From the NCBI RefSeq assembly GCF_000264995.1, contig NW_006767434.1, positions 921,570 through 985,569 of the forward strand: a DNA stretch of 64,000 bases. Direction: 5' to 3'. The notes below the pieces were generated by a model. That model was given only the letters and a program-made list of their open reading frames with translations, made no database searches and was not told where the DNA came from. Numbering within the stretch: position 1 is the stretch's first letter; the number at the start of each line of letters is the position of its first letter. This stretch comes from Punctularia strigosozonata HHB-11173 SS5. Taxonomy: Eukaryota > Basidiomycota > Agaricomycetes > Corticiales > Punctulariaceae. Both the position numbers and the translations under genes were made by a program. This document shows positions 47,976-58,816 of this stretch, piece by piece.

Positions 47976-49257
47976 ATGGCCTTTCGCCCGGCTCCTCCGC
48001 CATCGTACGGATATTCGAGCGCTATCCCCACCGACATACCGGCCCCACCCATGGAACCCACCTCCGCCACCACGGCCCCGTCGCGCAAGCGTCCACGCAC
48101 TGAGCCTGGACAGCCCACCGTCGGCGACGACGCGTTCGTCGCTGACCCCGAAGCGGGCGACTCGGGCGCGGACGACGACGACGACGAGGACAAGCCCAAG
48201 GATAAGAAGGCCGGCCGGCGCAAGATCAAGATCGAGTTTATACAAGACAAGTCTCGACGCCATATCACGTTCTCCAAGAGGAAAGCGGGTACGTTCCATC
48301 GCGGAATGAGTCCGTCCCCCGTATGAGCGAATAAGTGTGCTGACTTATTTTTGTGGGGTTGTTTCGCATTTTTGGCCAGGTATCATGAAGAAGGTGAATA
48401 TAAAATTCCATCCCATCCACCCTGACGACGCGCGTCAACTGTCTCTCTTTCGATCGCACGCGTGACTGACGCATATTACGCGCCCTCTCCGTCTGTAGGC
48501 GTACGAACTCTCGACGCTCACCGGCACGCAAGTTTTACTGCTCGTCGTCTCCGAGACCGGGCTCGTATACACCTTCACGACCGCCAAGCTCCAGCCGCTC
48601 GTCACCCAACCCGAGGGCAAAAACCTCATCCAGGCGTGCCTCAACGCGCCGCACGGCACGCTGCCGTCCTCGATGCCCGTAGGAACGCCTTTGGGGCGCA
48701 CGTCCGGCGCGATCCCCGGCCCGATGAACTCGAACGTGCCCGGCGGGCTCTCGATCGGGAACAAGGAGGAGGACGCGGGCGACGACAAGGACGACGACGG
48801 CGCGCGCGGCGGCGCCTCCCAGGACGCGAAGCGGCGCCGGCGCTCGTCGACGTCGCAGTCGGCGCCGCGCCCGACGAGCACGCAGAGCCCGAACCACTCG
48901 CCCGGGCAGCCGATGCCGCCGCCGCTGACCATCCCCGGCAGCGGCGCGCCGCAGCAGCAGGGCGCGCAGGCGGCGCTGCCCATGGGCTCGCCCAGCACGC
49001 AGGCGCAGCAGGCGCCGGGCGCGCAGGGGTACGCGCCGCCCCACGCGTCGCCGACGACGCCGTACGGGCACCACGCCCCCGCGCACGCGCAAGGCGACCC
49101 CGCCGGCATGTACGGCGGGCACATGATGGCGCCGCCGGGAGGATACTACTCGCAGCCGCAGGCGCCGCAGGGTGTGCAGCAGCACCAGCAGGCGCACGGG
49201 CATTGGGGACAGCCGCAACAGGTGCAGCCGGCGAACTCGCACTACGGCCGGCGGTGA
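47976..49257 (+). CDS. MADS-box transcription factor (Mcm1/SRF type)
   Basis: Three exons: 47976-48288, a 14-nt microexon 48380-48393, and 48499-49257. Splicing gives the MADS box GRRKIKIEFIQDKSRRHITFSKRKAG-IMKK-AYELSTLTGTQVLLLVVSETG (split here at exon joints), then the SAM-type extension VYTFTTAKLQPLV...GKNLIQACLN, which marks the SRF/Mcm1 class. An acidic linker (DDDDDEDKPKDKK) precedes the box. The C-terminal half is Gln/Pro/Gly-rich (QQQGAQAALP, YYSQPQAPQGVQQ), a likely activation domain. It should bind CArG-type sites as a dimer in the nucleus and work with cofactors in mating, cell-cycle or metabolic gene control (family knowledge). GC content of the last exon is very high. Confidence 0.92.
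48380..48393 (+). other. 14-nt microexon in the MADS box
   Basis: The 14 bases GT-ATC-ATG-AAG-AAG lie between an AG acceptor (48379) and a GT donor (48394). They are needed to read GIMKKAYEL, an invariant part of the MADS domain. Confidence 0.85.
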
Positions 49258-50961
49258 TGATCAACGGGCGCGAATCGAACGGACTCTCCCCCCCACCCCC
49301 CTTCATTCGTCCCTCGTCTCCCCCTTCCTTTCCAACCGCCGAAGATGGAGAGCGCGCCCCGCCCCGATGCTTCTTTATGCCGCCCTGTGCGAACGCGTAT
49401 ACACGGATAGAGCCGCACGCGGATGGCACCCGATACCTGACAAGGCGGCGGCGGCGGCGGCGGCGGCTCCGTTGCGACGACTCACGGTTTTTACGCCTTC
49501 TTGATGATGATCCCACCCAATCCCGACTCCAAGGACCGACCCCGCCCTGATGCTACGTGATGTGCGCTCTGTATGCTATCCCTCTTGCCTCCCTTTATAC
49601 GACGGTTGTCATGGCACGCGGCTGTTGGGTAAATCTGTAACTGCAAATGCGACTTTCTCCTCTTCTGTTTTTGTCTTTTTTTTTCTTTGGCCAAATGTAG
49701 TTTATGGTGGTGGCTCCGTCTGACGAACGCTCTCATCCCGACGTATATACCAACCGTTACAGTCCGACGCTGGTGGGGGTCGCTACCCATTGTCGTTGTA
49801 GGCTCTCTGCGTTCCTCACTCTCGGTAGCTGCTTTTTCCCTTTCCCTCCTCCTCGCACGCACTCAAGAAATACAAAGGTGTTTCCTCGTTGTAACATACA
49901 TCGATATACCACTTGTTCGCTCGATCGGGACGCGTGCTTGCCTGCAAAGGAAAAGGCGTCGAACACCCGCACCCCGGTTATTTATTATGGCACGCGCGCG
50001 TGGTGCGCTGACGGATATGGAAGCCCAGGGTGCGGGGGCCGGGAACAAAAAAAAAAGGACCACGAGTCGCCGCTCTGGGCCCCCCAGGGTTTCAGGGAGG
50101 TGCGGAGATCCCGGCGTCTTTACGGATCTCCGGCTCGATGGCACCCCGGTGGGACTCTCACCAAGACCCTCCCTCCCTCCCCGAGTTCTCCCAGATCCCT
50201 TCGGATCACACAAGCGTACCAAGGCGTTTACATTCCATGGGTGCGCGGATTTGTCAACAGGACGTTGGATATGGACAACGTTTTTTTACACAGGTCAGGC
50301 GAAGGGCTCCGACCGTGGGTGGGTGTGTCTCTCTCTCTGCGCGCAGAGCCGCAGCGATAGGGAATATTAGAGTTCGCGCGCGCGAGTAGTATCCGCACCG
50401 CCGGGCGCGATCTCCCTTTCCGGACACAAGGCGCACGGGGCCTCGGTCGCCTCGGCAGCCCTTCAGTTTCCGTCCCCGCAATGCCTGCGGCGCGGAACGC
50501 CACCCATCGGTTTCGCGCACAATGGGGGGAAAGGGAGCAGCAGAGCGGATCTTTCGGATCTTCCCCACCGATAGGGCTATAGCCGCGAGATTAGCGAACC
50601 CAACAGCAAAAATTCCAAGGGCCAAGCAGCGCAACCCGCACCCGCACCCGCACCTCCCCTCTCGCTAAGTCGATATCGTATAATATTGACCTTCGCGCCC
50701 AGGCGGACCGGGCTGCGGAGGCACGAGAGCGGCGTCTCGTGGTGGGCCTTCCCCCCTTTGCTTCTCCGCAATCGACAGAGATCGGTGGGAAGCACGGGGA
50801 CCACTGCTGAGCCCCGGCCCTGAACGTGCACCTTACGTGCACCCAGCGCCCAAGTCGATCGCTGATTCGCGCCGGACGAAGAAGGGTGGGCCGAGTTCAG
50901 TTAGCCCGTGTTTGACGCTCCTCGAGGCGCGTACTACGCTTCGGTACATCTCGGAACCCCT
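49258..50961. other. Convergent 3' intergenic region
   Basis: About 1.7 kb between the stops of the MADS-box and large methyltransferase genes. It holds a (GGC)8 microsatellite at 49444-49467 and GC-rich or pyrimidine-rich tracts. Long open frames on both strands overlap one another and show no motif, so none is called. Confidence 0.35.
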
Positions 50962-53900
50962 TCAGGCTTTCCAGGCGACGAAGACGCGCACGGTGCGGCT
51001 CAGCCTACGAGAGGCAGGATCGTCGCGCTCCCCCATTGGCGCCTGCAGGGTCGGTCGCGGTCGGCCCTCCTTCTCCTTCTCCTTTTCCTCCTTCTCCTTT
51101 TCCTTTTCCCCCGCGAGATCGGCGAGACCCTGGTCCTGGCCGGAGCGACGATCGTCGTCGCGTCCGCGAGCCACCTCCGATGGCGTGAAGCTGGGGCTGG
51201 CCAGGTGCACCTCGCCTGCGCGTGCCGCGCGGCCAGTAGGAGGAAGCGGCGGCGGCGGCGATGGTGGCGGCGGGGAAGTGGCGGCAGGACGCTGCCGGCG
51301 CTGGAACTCCTCCCACCTCTTGCAGGCCTTGTCGAACGCGCGGCGCTCTTGCGACCGCGGGCCGTCCCACGTGCGCCATCCGAGGCGATCTTCGATCGCC
51401 GTCCGCAGGCCGGTCGCGTCCTGCATGTCGCTATAGATGGTATGTTTTTTTTTTCGTAGCGGTAGGAACCGATCGAAAATAACATAAGAAGAAGGTCAAG
51501 GGAAAAAAAGGGGGGAGTATGTGTCGTCAGCATAGCCGTTTACTTTCGATCTGCCGGTGGCGCGGCAACGCGAGATGAGGAGGGCGACTCACAACTCGAA
51601 CCAGCGGAGGAGAGCGTCGAACTCGCCGCGGGTTAATCGGCCTATGCGCGCGTGCTGCGGGTCTATGTTCGGATTTCTCTGCGCCCGCTGGGGCGGTGGT
51701 GGTGGTGGATGTGGTGGACGCGGTGGATGCGGTGAGGGTACTGCCGTTCCCCCTCCGCCGGGAACGCCCGTCGCCACCGACGTCTTCGCCCGCTGCCGCC
51801 GCTGATACGCCACGACCCAATCCCACATGCCTTCGGCACAGGCGAGCACCTCGGTCGAGCGCAGGTGGAGGTGTAGGTTGAGCGAGCGGAGGTCGATCTC
51901 GAGCCGCTTGTTCGGCAGGCGGTTCATCCGCCTCGTCTCGGCGAGGTGCGCACGTCCGTCCTCGTTGTCGTCCTCGTCCTCGTCGTTCGGGGGCGCGGGA
52001 AACCGGCGCGACGCGGGGAAGGACGCGTGCGCGGAGGGCGAGAACGCGGACGAGCGCGTCTCGTCGAGCGAGATGAACGTCGCGGCCGCGCGCCGGATCA
52101 GATCTTGCGCGTTGATCCGCGCCGGGGCCCGTGCGGGGAGGTGTGGGGAGCGCGGGGCGGACGACGACGGCGGCGGCGGGCGCGCTGGGTGCCGGTCACG
52201 GGTCGATGAGCGGCGCGGGCGGGGCGAACCGCCGTCGTCCGAGTCCGAGTCCGACTCGGACACGGGGCTGGAGGACCGCGCGTCGGTCGGGCGCGGCGGG
52301 AAGCGGAGCATGATGGGCGGGTGCGTGCGGACATCTGTGAACGGGCCGCCAAGTCAGCGAGCGGGGCGAGGCGAGGCGAGGCGAAATGATTTGAAAAAAT
52401 TAAAAAACCGGGGGGCTGTAACCCGTGTATGTTTTTTCATTTACCTTTGAAGTACTCGGAGATGTGGTTCGCGAGCAGCGCGAGCGGCCGCAGGTTGACG
52501 AACCGGGCCGCGTGCATCTCGGCGTAGATGGTCGCCAGGAGGGCGTGGTCGCGCGGGTCGGGCGGCGGCGTCGAGGCCTCGGGACGAGCGTGCGACGACG
52601 ATGATGACGACGACGCGGCTCGGTCCTCGTCGTGCTGGGTGGCAGAGCGAGTTCTCGGAGGGCCCCATGCCGTAAATTGGGACATGGATGGGGAGGGCCC
52701 GCGGGTGCTCGCGGCCGGCGTCTCGTACCGCGACGCTGGGAGCGAGCCGGCGGGCGTGCCGACCAGGGACCACGAGCTCGACGAGCTCGACGACCGCGCG
52801 CCCTCTTCCGAAGCCGACGCCGTCGAGGAAGGTGCCGGCGCCGCGGGCCGAGGAAGCGGCAACGGCGGCGGGGAAGGGGATGCGCTCCGGCTGCGGTTTT
52901 CCACCGGTGTGTCGGGCGGAGAGGGGTCTTGAGCGCCGGGGAAGTATAGGTCTTCTTCGATCATCTGCGGGGAGAGAGCGTGGATAAGCGACGACGACCG
53001 AGAAGGGGGCGAATGGAGGGCTGACCTCGAAGGCGGCGCCGGGTTTCATAACGCGTACGAGCTCCTGGTGGAAATCGATATACATATTGAGCGCCGGGGG
53101 CCTGCAGCGAGCTTGCAGAGATAGGAGACTACCTCGAAAAGCGCGTTCCACTGCGATATGACGAAGCGTCAGATGGTACAAGGATGCCCGACATCGAGTA
53201 CGCGACTGTTACCTTGTCTTCCGGAACTCCGCGGGCGATACGTTTGATGTGACTATCAACGGCAATGTTAACCCCCGTGTCTTTCTGACGGCGAGATTTC
53301 GAACGGCGCAAAACGCGGGAAGGGGCCCACTTACACAAAGTCGAACTCGTCGTCCGGAAACGGTAGCGGTTCGAGGCTGAAACGGCGCACATATTAGCGC
53401 ACAAACGTACAGCAGCCCCGATAAAACATATCCTTAGCTAAAAACTAGGGACTTACAAGTTGGCCTGCACCCACGTCACGCGCGACGCGAGGCCGACGTA
53501 GCCCGTCCGTTGAAGGTCCGCGTGGAGCGGGACGACGTCCAGGCCGACAAAGTGCGTTTTCTGAGGCATGAAGTTTTTTGATAAGAAAAGAAAACAAAAA
53601 AGGGGGAAAGAAAAGAATAGGAACGTGGGGGGTGAGTGCGGCGTTCAGCGGGCAGGGACGCTCGGAAACTCGCCTTCCAGACCTTGGCGCAATCTAGGAT
53701 CCACGTGCCGGTACCTGCGGGACGAGGGAAACACAAAAAAAAGGTTTGGGAATGTCGATCAGACGGTCTTCCTTATTTTTTTATAAATAAAAATAGGGGG
53801 TCGTACCGCAACCGAGGTCCAGTCTATGTATGCGAGTCGGGTCAGGCGGCGGTGACAGCGGTGGGGAGGGATGGGGGGGTGTACGTACACTTTGCTAGGC

Positions 53901-55356
53901 GGCGTCTCGAAGACGTGCCAGGTCACGCTGCCGCACGCCTGCTGGCAGAACTTGGTCTCCCAGACGTCCCTACACACGCGTGTCGCCCGTCAGCTTCCTT
54001 CCTTCTTTCTTTAGTGTTTTTTTGGACGGCTCGCTCGATCAAGTGAGACATGTGGGACAATGCGGAATGAAGGAGCGATGGGGGAGTGAGGGGGACGAGA
54101 GAAGAGAGAAGGAAGCGAGGAGCGGAGGAGGAGGGAAAAGTACGCAACTGGTCGAGGTCGAGCCGGTCGTAGCTCCGCGGGTACGGCACGTCGCGCGGGG
54201 AGAAGCCGTGGTACCGCCGGCCGTTCTTCAGCGCGAACTGGGTCTCGCGCGCGCGGAGCGAGGCCTGGAGTTCGGCGAGGATCACGCGGTCGGCCGTCGG
54301 GAAGCGCGGCTCGTCGTCGTCGTCGTCTCCTTCTTTGTCGTCGTCGGTCGCTATTTTGGCGTGGAGGTTCGGTTCGATCGGCTGCTTCTCGGTCGGTGGG
54401 TCGCGGTGTCGCTGGTGGCGTTGTTGTTGTTGTTGGTGGTGGTGGTGATGAACCCGGTGTGAATCGGGAACGGCCGCGGGGTGGTCCTCCCGCGAGAGGG
54501 AGGGGATGTCGAGCTGGATGCGGACTTCGCGAGGCTTGTGAGGTGCGGCGGCCGGAGGAGAGGAGGATTTGTCGTCGGATGGCGCGGCGGCGGCGGCGGC
54601 ACCGAGTCTGCTGGGTCTTTGGGACGCGCTGGGGTGGTGCTGGTGCCCGGACTTGCTGGAGCTGGCGGACCGTCTGAGGACGTTCGCGTGTGCGCGTGGT
54701 GGCCCGTCATGCGACGGGGGTCTGCCGCCTAGCGTCGAGCGGCGGCGTAGCAGATCGGATAGAGGCTACGAAAAGAAAAGAAAAAACGGAGAAAAGGTAG
54801 ATGAGCAACACACGCGTTGTCTGAGGTGGGACACGACCGGGGGGGTGTGAGGGATCGCTGCTCTTACTTTTGCGGCGTTCTTGAGCGAGGCGGCGGACGC
54901 GTCCCATACGGAGCGGCTCTCGATCGCGCCGGACGAGGTGGAGGGGCGTTGCTGCACGCGCGGGCTGCGCAGTTTGGAGGGAGTGCGGCGCGGGGGGTCG
55001 GCTGCCGCGTTGGAGAGAGAGCGTAGGCGCGGGGCGGCGGAGAAGAAGGAGAGGCGGGGTGATCTGGGGGTTTCGGCGTTGGGGGAGGAGGGAGGGATCG
55101 TATGGGTTGGCATGGGCGCGGGGGCGGGAGGGGGAGCGGTAGAGAGGGAAGGGATGAGGCTGCGTCTGCGGCGGAGGATGCGGGGGGAGGAGGGGGGAGG
55201 AGACGAGGGGGACGAGGGGGCGGGGGGGAGGCCGTCTTGCTCTGGGATCCCTTTCAGGACGCTGGTGGAGGGGGCAGGGACGGACGTGGGGAGGTGGGGG
55301 GTGGAGAGCGAGCGCGGACGAGCATGATGACGCTGTGCGGGGTCGCGAACGAGCAT
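50962..55356 (-). CDS. Large Pro/Ser-rich protein with a SAM methyltransferase domain
   Basis: Multi-exon gene. The N-terminal part is disordered (SPRSPRLSFFSAAPRL, TTTTNNNNN). Next come ETQFALKNGRRYHGF and the join that rebuilds motif I: RLDLGCG before an intron and TGTWILDCAKVW after it. HFVGLDVVPLHADL (motif II), LEPLPFPDDEFDFV and RIARGVPEDKW follow, then the late strand with ALNMYIDFHQELVRVMKPGAAFE-MIEEDLYFPG, as in class I methyltransferases. A second long region (LDLRSLNLHLH-like, FISLDETRSSAF, MWDWVVAYQRR) separates the domain from a Lys/Glu repeat tail (EKEKEKEEKEKEKEG) ending at 50962. The start at 55356 is the first usable ATG, but an upstream exon is possible. The substrate is unknown. 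Long disordered flanks suggest a regulatory protein rather than a small-molecule enzyme (inference). Confidence 0.72.
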
Positions 55357-55598
55357 CCCTCCGACGGCCGACGCGTTCTTGAGACAAGCGGTGTGTCAGT
55401 GTCGATATCAGACCTAGGGTCCCGCCCGGCTGCGGTGAGAGCGGCGCGCGGTCGAATCACGCGACGAAAGCTCTCCCGCGCGCGGTGTTTTGGGTCGGCG
55501 TCGACGAGGGCGGGGCACGGCGGGGGTGACCGGAACCGTAGCTGGGCAAGGCGCAGGGCCGTGGGCACGGTCCATCGTCGGGCGATGCGAAGGTCGTG

Positions 55599-55630
55599 CG
55601 GTCGGTCGGTCGGTCGGTCGGTCGGTCGGG
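55599..55630. repeat. (CGGT)n microsatellite
   Basis: About eight tandem CGGT units, read directly. Confidence 0.85.
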
Positions 55631-55928
55631 TCGGCGACTGCCGCGGTCGCGCTTGCTGGGTGTGGAAGCGCGTGCGGGGTAAATGACGGTATACGTAAGG
55701 GACCATCAAAAGAATCCGCCGTTCTCATCACGGTGGCGGCGCTGAGTATCCTCCTGGCTTTGCCGTCGCCACGGTGGTCGCCGTTTTGACTCGTCTGACT
55801 CGTCGCCGTCGCCGTTCTCCTCTCGAGCCTCAGGCTGCTACCTGCTTTCTGCAATAAGATTACCGAGGCCAACGGCGGCAAACGATGCCGACCGAAATAG
55901 CCCGATCTTTGTCTGATCTTCTGCTCTC

Positions 55929-56240
55929 GTGACCATGCCCCAGCTGAGCTCGGTCATCGACTACCAATACCGTCCCAACATCCCATGTGAACGGGCCATC
56001 CTGGACAACCCTAAAAACTACCTCCGCACTCGCTACCAGAAGCGCCGTGCCGAAGTCTGTGGCGTCAGTCTAGGCTGCGCTGGCGACGCTGGTTGGGGGC
56101 TTCCTCGCTGCCGGACAGAGGGATGGCAACACCCCCTCTACGCCCGCGCCTGCGCAGGGCTTTTGTTTTTGTTTTTGGCAGGACTGAATGGTGCGCACAG
56201 GGTTGTGTGTACCCTTGACTCTCCGCCGGAGCGCGGTTGA
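55929..56240 (+). CDS. Weak open frame, unknown
   Basis: A 103-codon frame begins MTMPQLSSVIDYQYRP and shows a plausible first exon (to about NYLRTRYQKRRAEVCG), followed by less protein-like sequence. A pyrimidine-rich leader precedes the ATG. No motif or family is recognised and splice partners were not found. It may be a small gene with an unfound second exon, or chance. Confidence 0.2.
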   Translation: MTMPQLSSVIDYQYRPNIPCERAILDNPKNYLRTRYQKRRAEVCGVSLGCAGDAGWGLPRCRTEGWQHPLYARACAGLLFLFLAGLNGAHRVVCTLDSPPERG

Positions 56241-56827
56241 ACTTCGGCGTCGCGGGCCCTGGCCCGGAACCCTGTCCTGTGGCTTCGGCAGATTGAATGG
56301 GTAGAAGAAGCTACATACGCTGGGGGCTGGACATGGCAAAGTGTGTGCACATCGCGCAGGTGGACGTCGGGCGGGACGATGGCGCTCGTCAGTGCCCGGA
56401 TGATATCTAGTCCCGAAGCGCGACGTTCCTCTGCGAACCTGGAAGACGAGAGATCGCACCAACGCTTCATTCGGATGTTGCTGCTGCGCCATGTGCGTGT
56501 AGGGGTCGGACGAGCGTTGACAAGCTGGTGCCCAATTCAGAAGATCGTTCTTCGGGGTTCGGTTCGGATTGCGACGTGAACCGTTGGAAACACTGGCCAT
56601 ACCCGGGCCGGAACGAAGGGGCGTTCGGAACTCCTGATGCGCGGCCAAATTCAAATTCTTTAGGACTTCGGAACTTTGTGCGAAATGGGCGTCCCCCCTT
56701 CCTTTCTTCGGACTCGTGGCAATGAGTTGCGCGTTGCCAGCAGATCTGAGTAAGAGGCCTGACTTGCTCTCGATCGTGGGGTAGGATGCACTCGCCATCT
56801 CGAACGCTCGCCTCGTGCCGGCTCACC

Positions 56828-56940
56828 GTTACTGCCGTTTGCAAAACAGATGGCGCGTCGTGACTTCCGCGTGTTACTTGACCTCCGACTGCCACGCAGA
56901 GCATATCGGCTGTAGCTCGACAACGGCGACGAATTTCACC
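56828..56940. repeat. Left member of a 113-bp inverted pair
   Basis: Reverse complement of 57714-57826 with roughly 80% identity by eye. Both start or end at GTTACTGCCGTTTGC. The pair encloses about 0.77 kb that contains the MITE. Confidence 0.7.
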
Positions 56941-57124
56941 ATGACTTCTGAGACAAAATTGTAGCACTCGTTGACCTGCAGGTGCAAGGATGTATACCTA
57001 ACCATTTCTGATAAGTCAAACAGTTCGTGTGCCATGAAAGGGTTCCCAGATCTCTATCACTCGCTGTTTGGTCATATAGAGTTCTTCCGTGCCCCAGTTG
57101 GTTCAGGAAGTTACTTATTGTGTA

Positions 57125-57370
57125 CTGTAATTTTACGACCTTAGGTTCGGTCCGCCCCCGGGGGGACAGGGGACAGCTGCAAGTTCGGGCCCGTGGGAAG
57201 TTCGCAAACTGACTGTAGTCAGTGTGCAATATTCTCACAGTAGGAAATAAAATTCCCACGGTCAGTTCAAGGCCTGGATATTGGTGGCGGGACAGGGGAC
57301 AACACGGGAAATTAGGTTCAGTTCAGGTTGCCAGGGGACAGGGGACGAACCTAAGGTCGTAAAATTACAG
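57125..57370. mobile_element. 246-bp MITE with 25-bp inverted ends and TA flanks
   Basis: The left end CTGTAATTTTACGACC... (57125-57149) is an exact reverse complement of the right end (57346-57370). TA dinucleotides flank both sides (57123-57124 and 57371-57372), the target duplication typical of Tc1/mariner-type transposons. The interior has no coding capacity and repeats a GGGGACAGGGGAC-like motif. It would depend on a transposase supplied elsewhere. Perfect inverted ends suggest fairly recent movement (inference). Confidence 0.75.
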
Positions 57371-57713
57371 TATATTGAGATGCATGTCATACTTCCATCA
57401 ACAGATGGCCAGGAAATTTGCAACAGAAACGAGTGGAAGGATACACAGTAGAGGACTAGGTACTGTATCATCATCCACTGCCCCCTGTGTTACTCTCCAC
57501 CTTCAAAAACCACACATGCACACTCAGGAGGTCTCCTTAAAGCCTTTTTCATAAGGACATGAGTCCATGCCCTCAATGCTTGAGTCACCGTGAACGATAT
57601 CCTGTCCTGGTTAGTGATAGAGCACGACAGCGGGTTCACTCGCGAGCTCCGCCTCAAAAATGTGCTATGCACCTGCATATTGACAATGGCTACATACTTG
57701 TCTCAGGGATCAT

Positions 57714-57826
57714 GGTTAGATTCGTCGCCGTCAGCGAACTACAGCTGATATGCCCCGCACAACTGCGGGAGGTCAAACGACGCGCGAAAGTCACGACGCG
57801 CTATCTGTTTTGCAAACGGCAGTAAC
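57714..57826. repeat. Right member of a 113-bp inverted pair
   Basis: Partner of 56828-56940 in reverse orientation. Similarity stops abruptly after GGCAGTAAC. No target duplication was found outside the pair. Confidence 0.7.
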
Positions 57827-58816
57827 CTTACCTTGCGGACACCTATTGACAAGAGCAGGAGCGTCGCCCGGATATACATTACTGCTGACGATGACGATCA
57901 ATCGGCCTAGGAACCCAACGTTTTGCTGTACACCAATTCGCAGAATTGATTATCCCCCTGCGGCTGAACACCGATACCGCTACACGATCGTTCTTCTGGC
58001 TTGAAGCGAAAGCGGAGGACGTCTTCTACCACGATCATGGCCATTACGTACACGTCGCACAATAAGAACGGGCTTCGTCCAAATGTGAACTCGTCCGGTG
58101 GGCAGAGGGCACAGGAAGTCATGGCGGGTCTCGTTAGTGACTACATGGGCGCTTCCTGCGCAAACCCCGCCTCGTCAACCATAACTATTGCCGCGTTCCA
58201 GCTGTCTGTACGAGCGCTTTTCTCAAGAATAAGAACAAGGACAAAGATCTTGTCGCGACGAGCGACGACTGAAGAAGAAAAGGGTGGTTATATACCCTCC
58301 GGCTGCACCTGACCGTCTCAGTCACCATCTACTATTGATGGTCACACCCAATTACGGATTTACGGTATGCACGGCAGACCTTCTCTGCTCCAGACGAGCA
58401 ACTGAGCTGTGTTGCTCGTAGGAGGGTGATCCGGACGACGGGGAACACGATGCACAACCCGTACTCGCACATACAGAGTCTGCAGTATGGACTGGAAAGG
58501 CTGAGGGAAGGCGAGAAGGTCCAAGATCGAGGTTTGTTGTAGCTTCGGAATAGCGCAACATACGCGCGCATGCACATGGTGTGTTAATAAGTACAGCCTT
58601 TCTGCTATAATGGTAGTTGCAGCGAGCGACTTGGCATGTACTCAGAACGAAATAACGTTCATATCGGAATCGCTTTCCCGCCACCATGCGCCACCTTATC
58701 TGCGTGCACATGCGCAGAGCCGTGCGCAGTACCGCCGTGACTGCGCGGGTGAGTGCTAGGATGCTGTTCAGAGTGAAGCTTGAAGCCATCGACGACGACG
58801 ACGACCTCTGGCGATC

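Larger units (their letters stand above)
55357..58552. other. Gene-poor stretch with short repeats
   Basis: About 3.2 kb without a recognised gene. It holds a GGTC microsatellite (55599-55630), a weak open frame (55929-56240), an inverted pair of about 113 bp (56828-56940 and 57714-57826), and a MITE between them. Other open frames lack motifs. Confidence 0.4.

Noticed and set aside
48435-49516. Long antisense and alternate frames (up to 362 codons) over the MADS-box gene
   Set aside because: They arise from high-GC third positions of the true exon and show only Arg/Ala/Pro-rich sequence.
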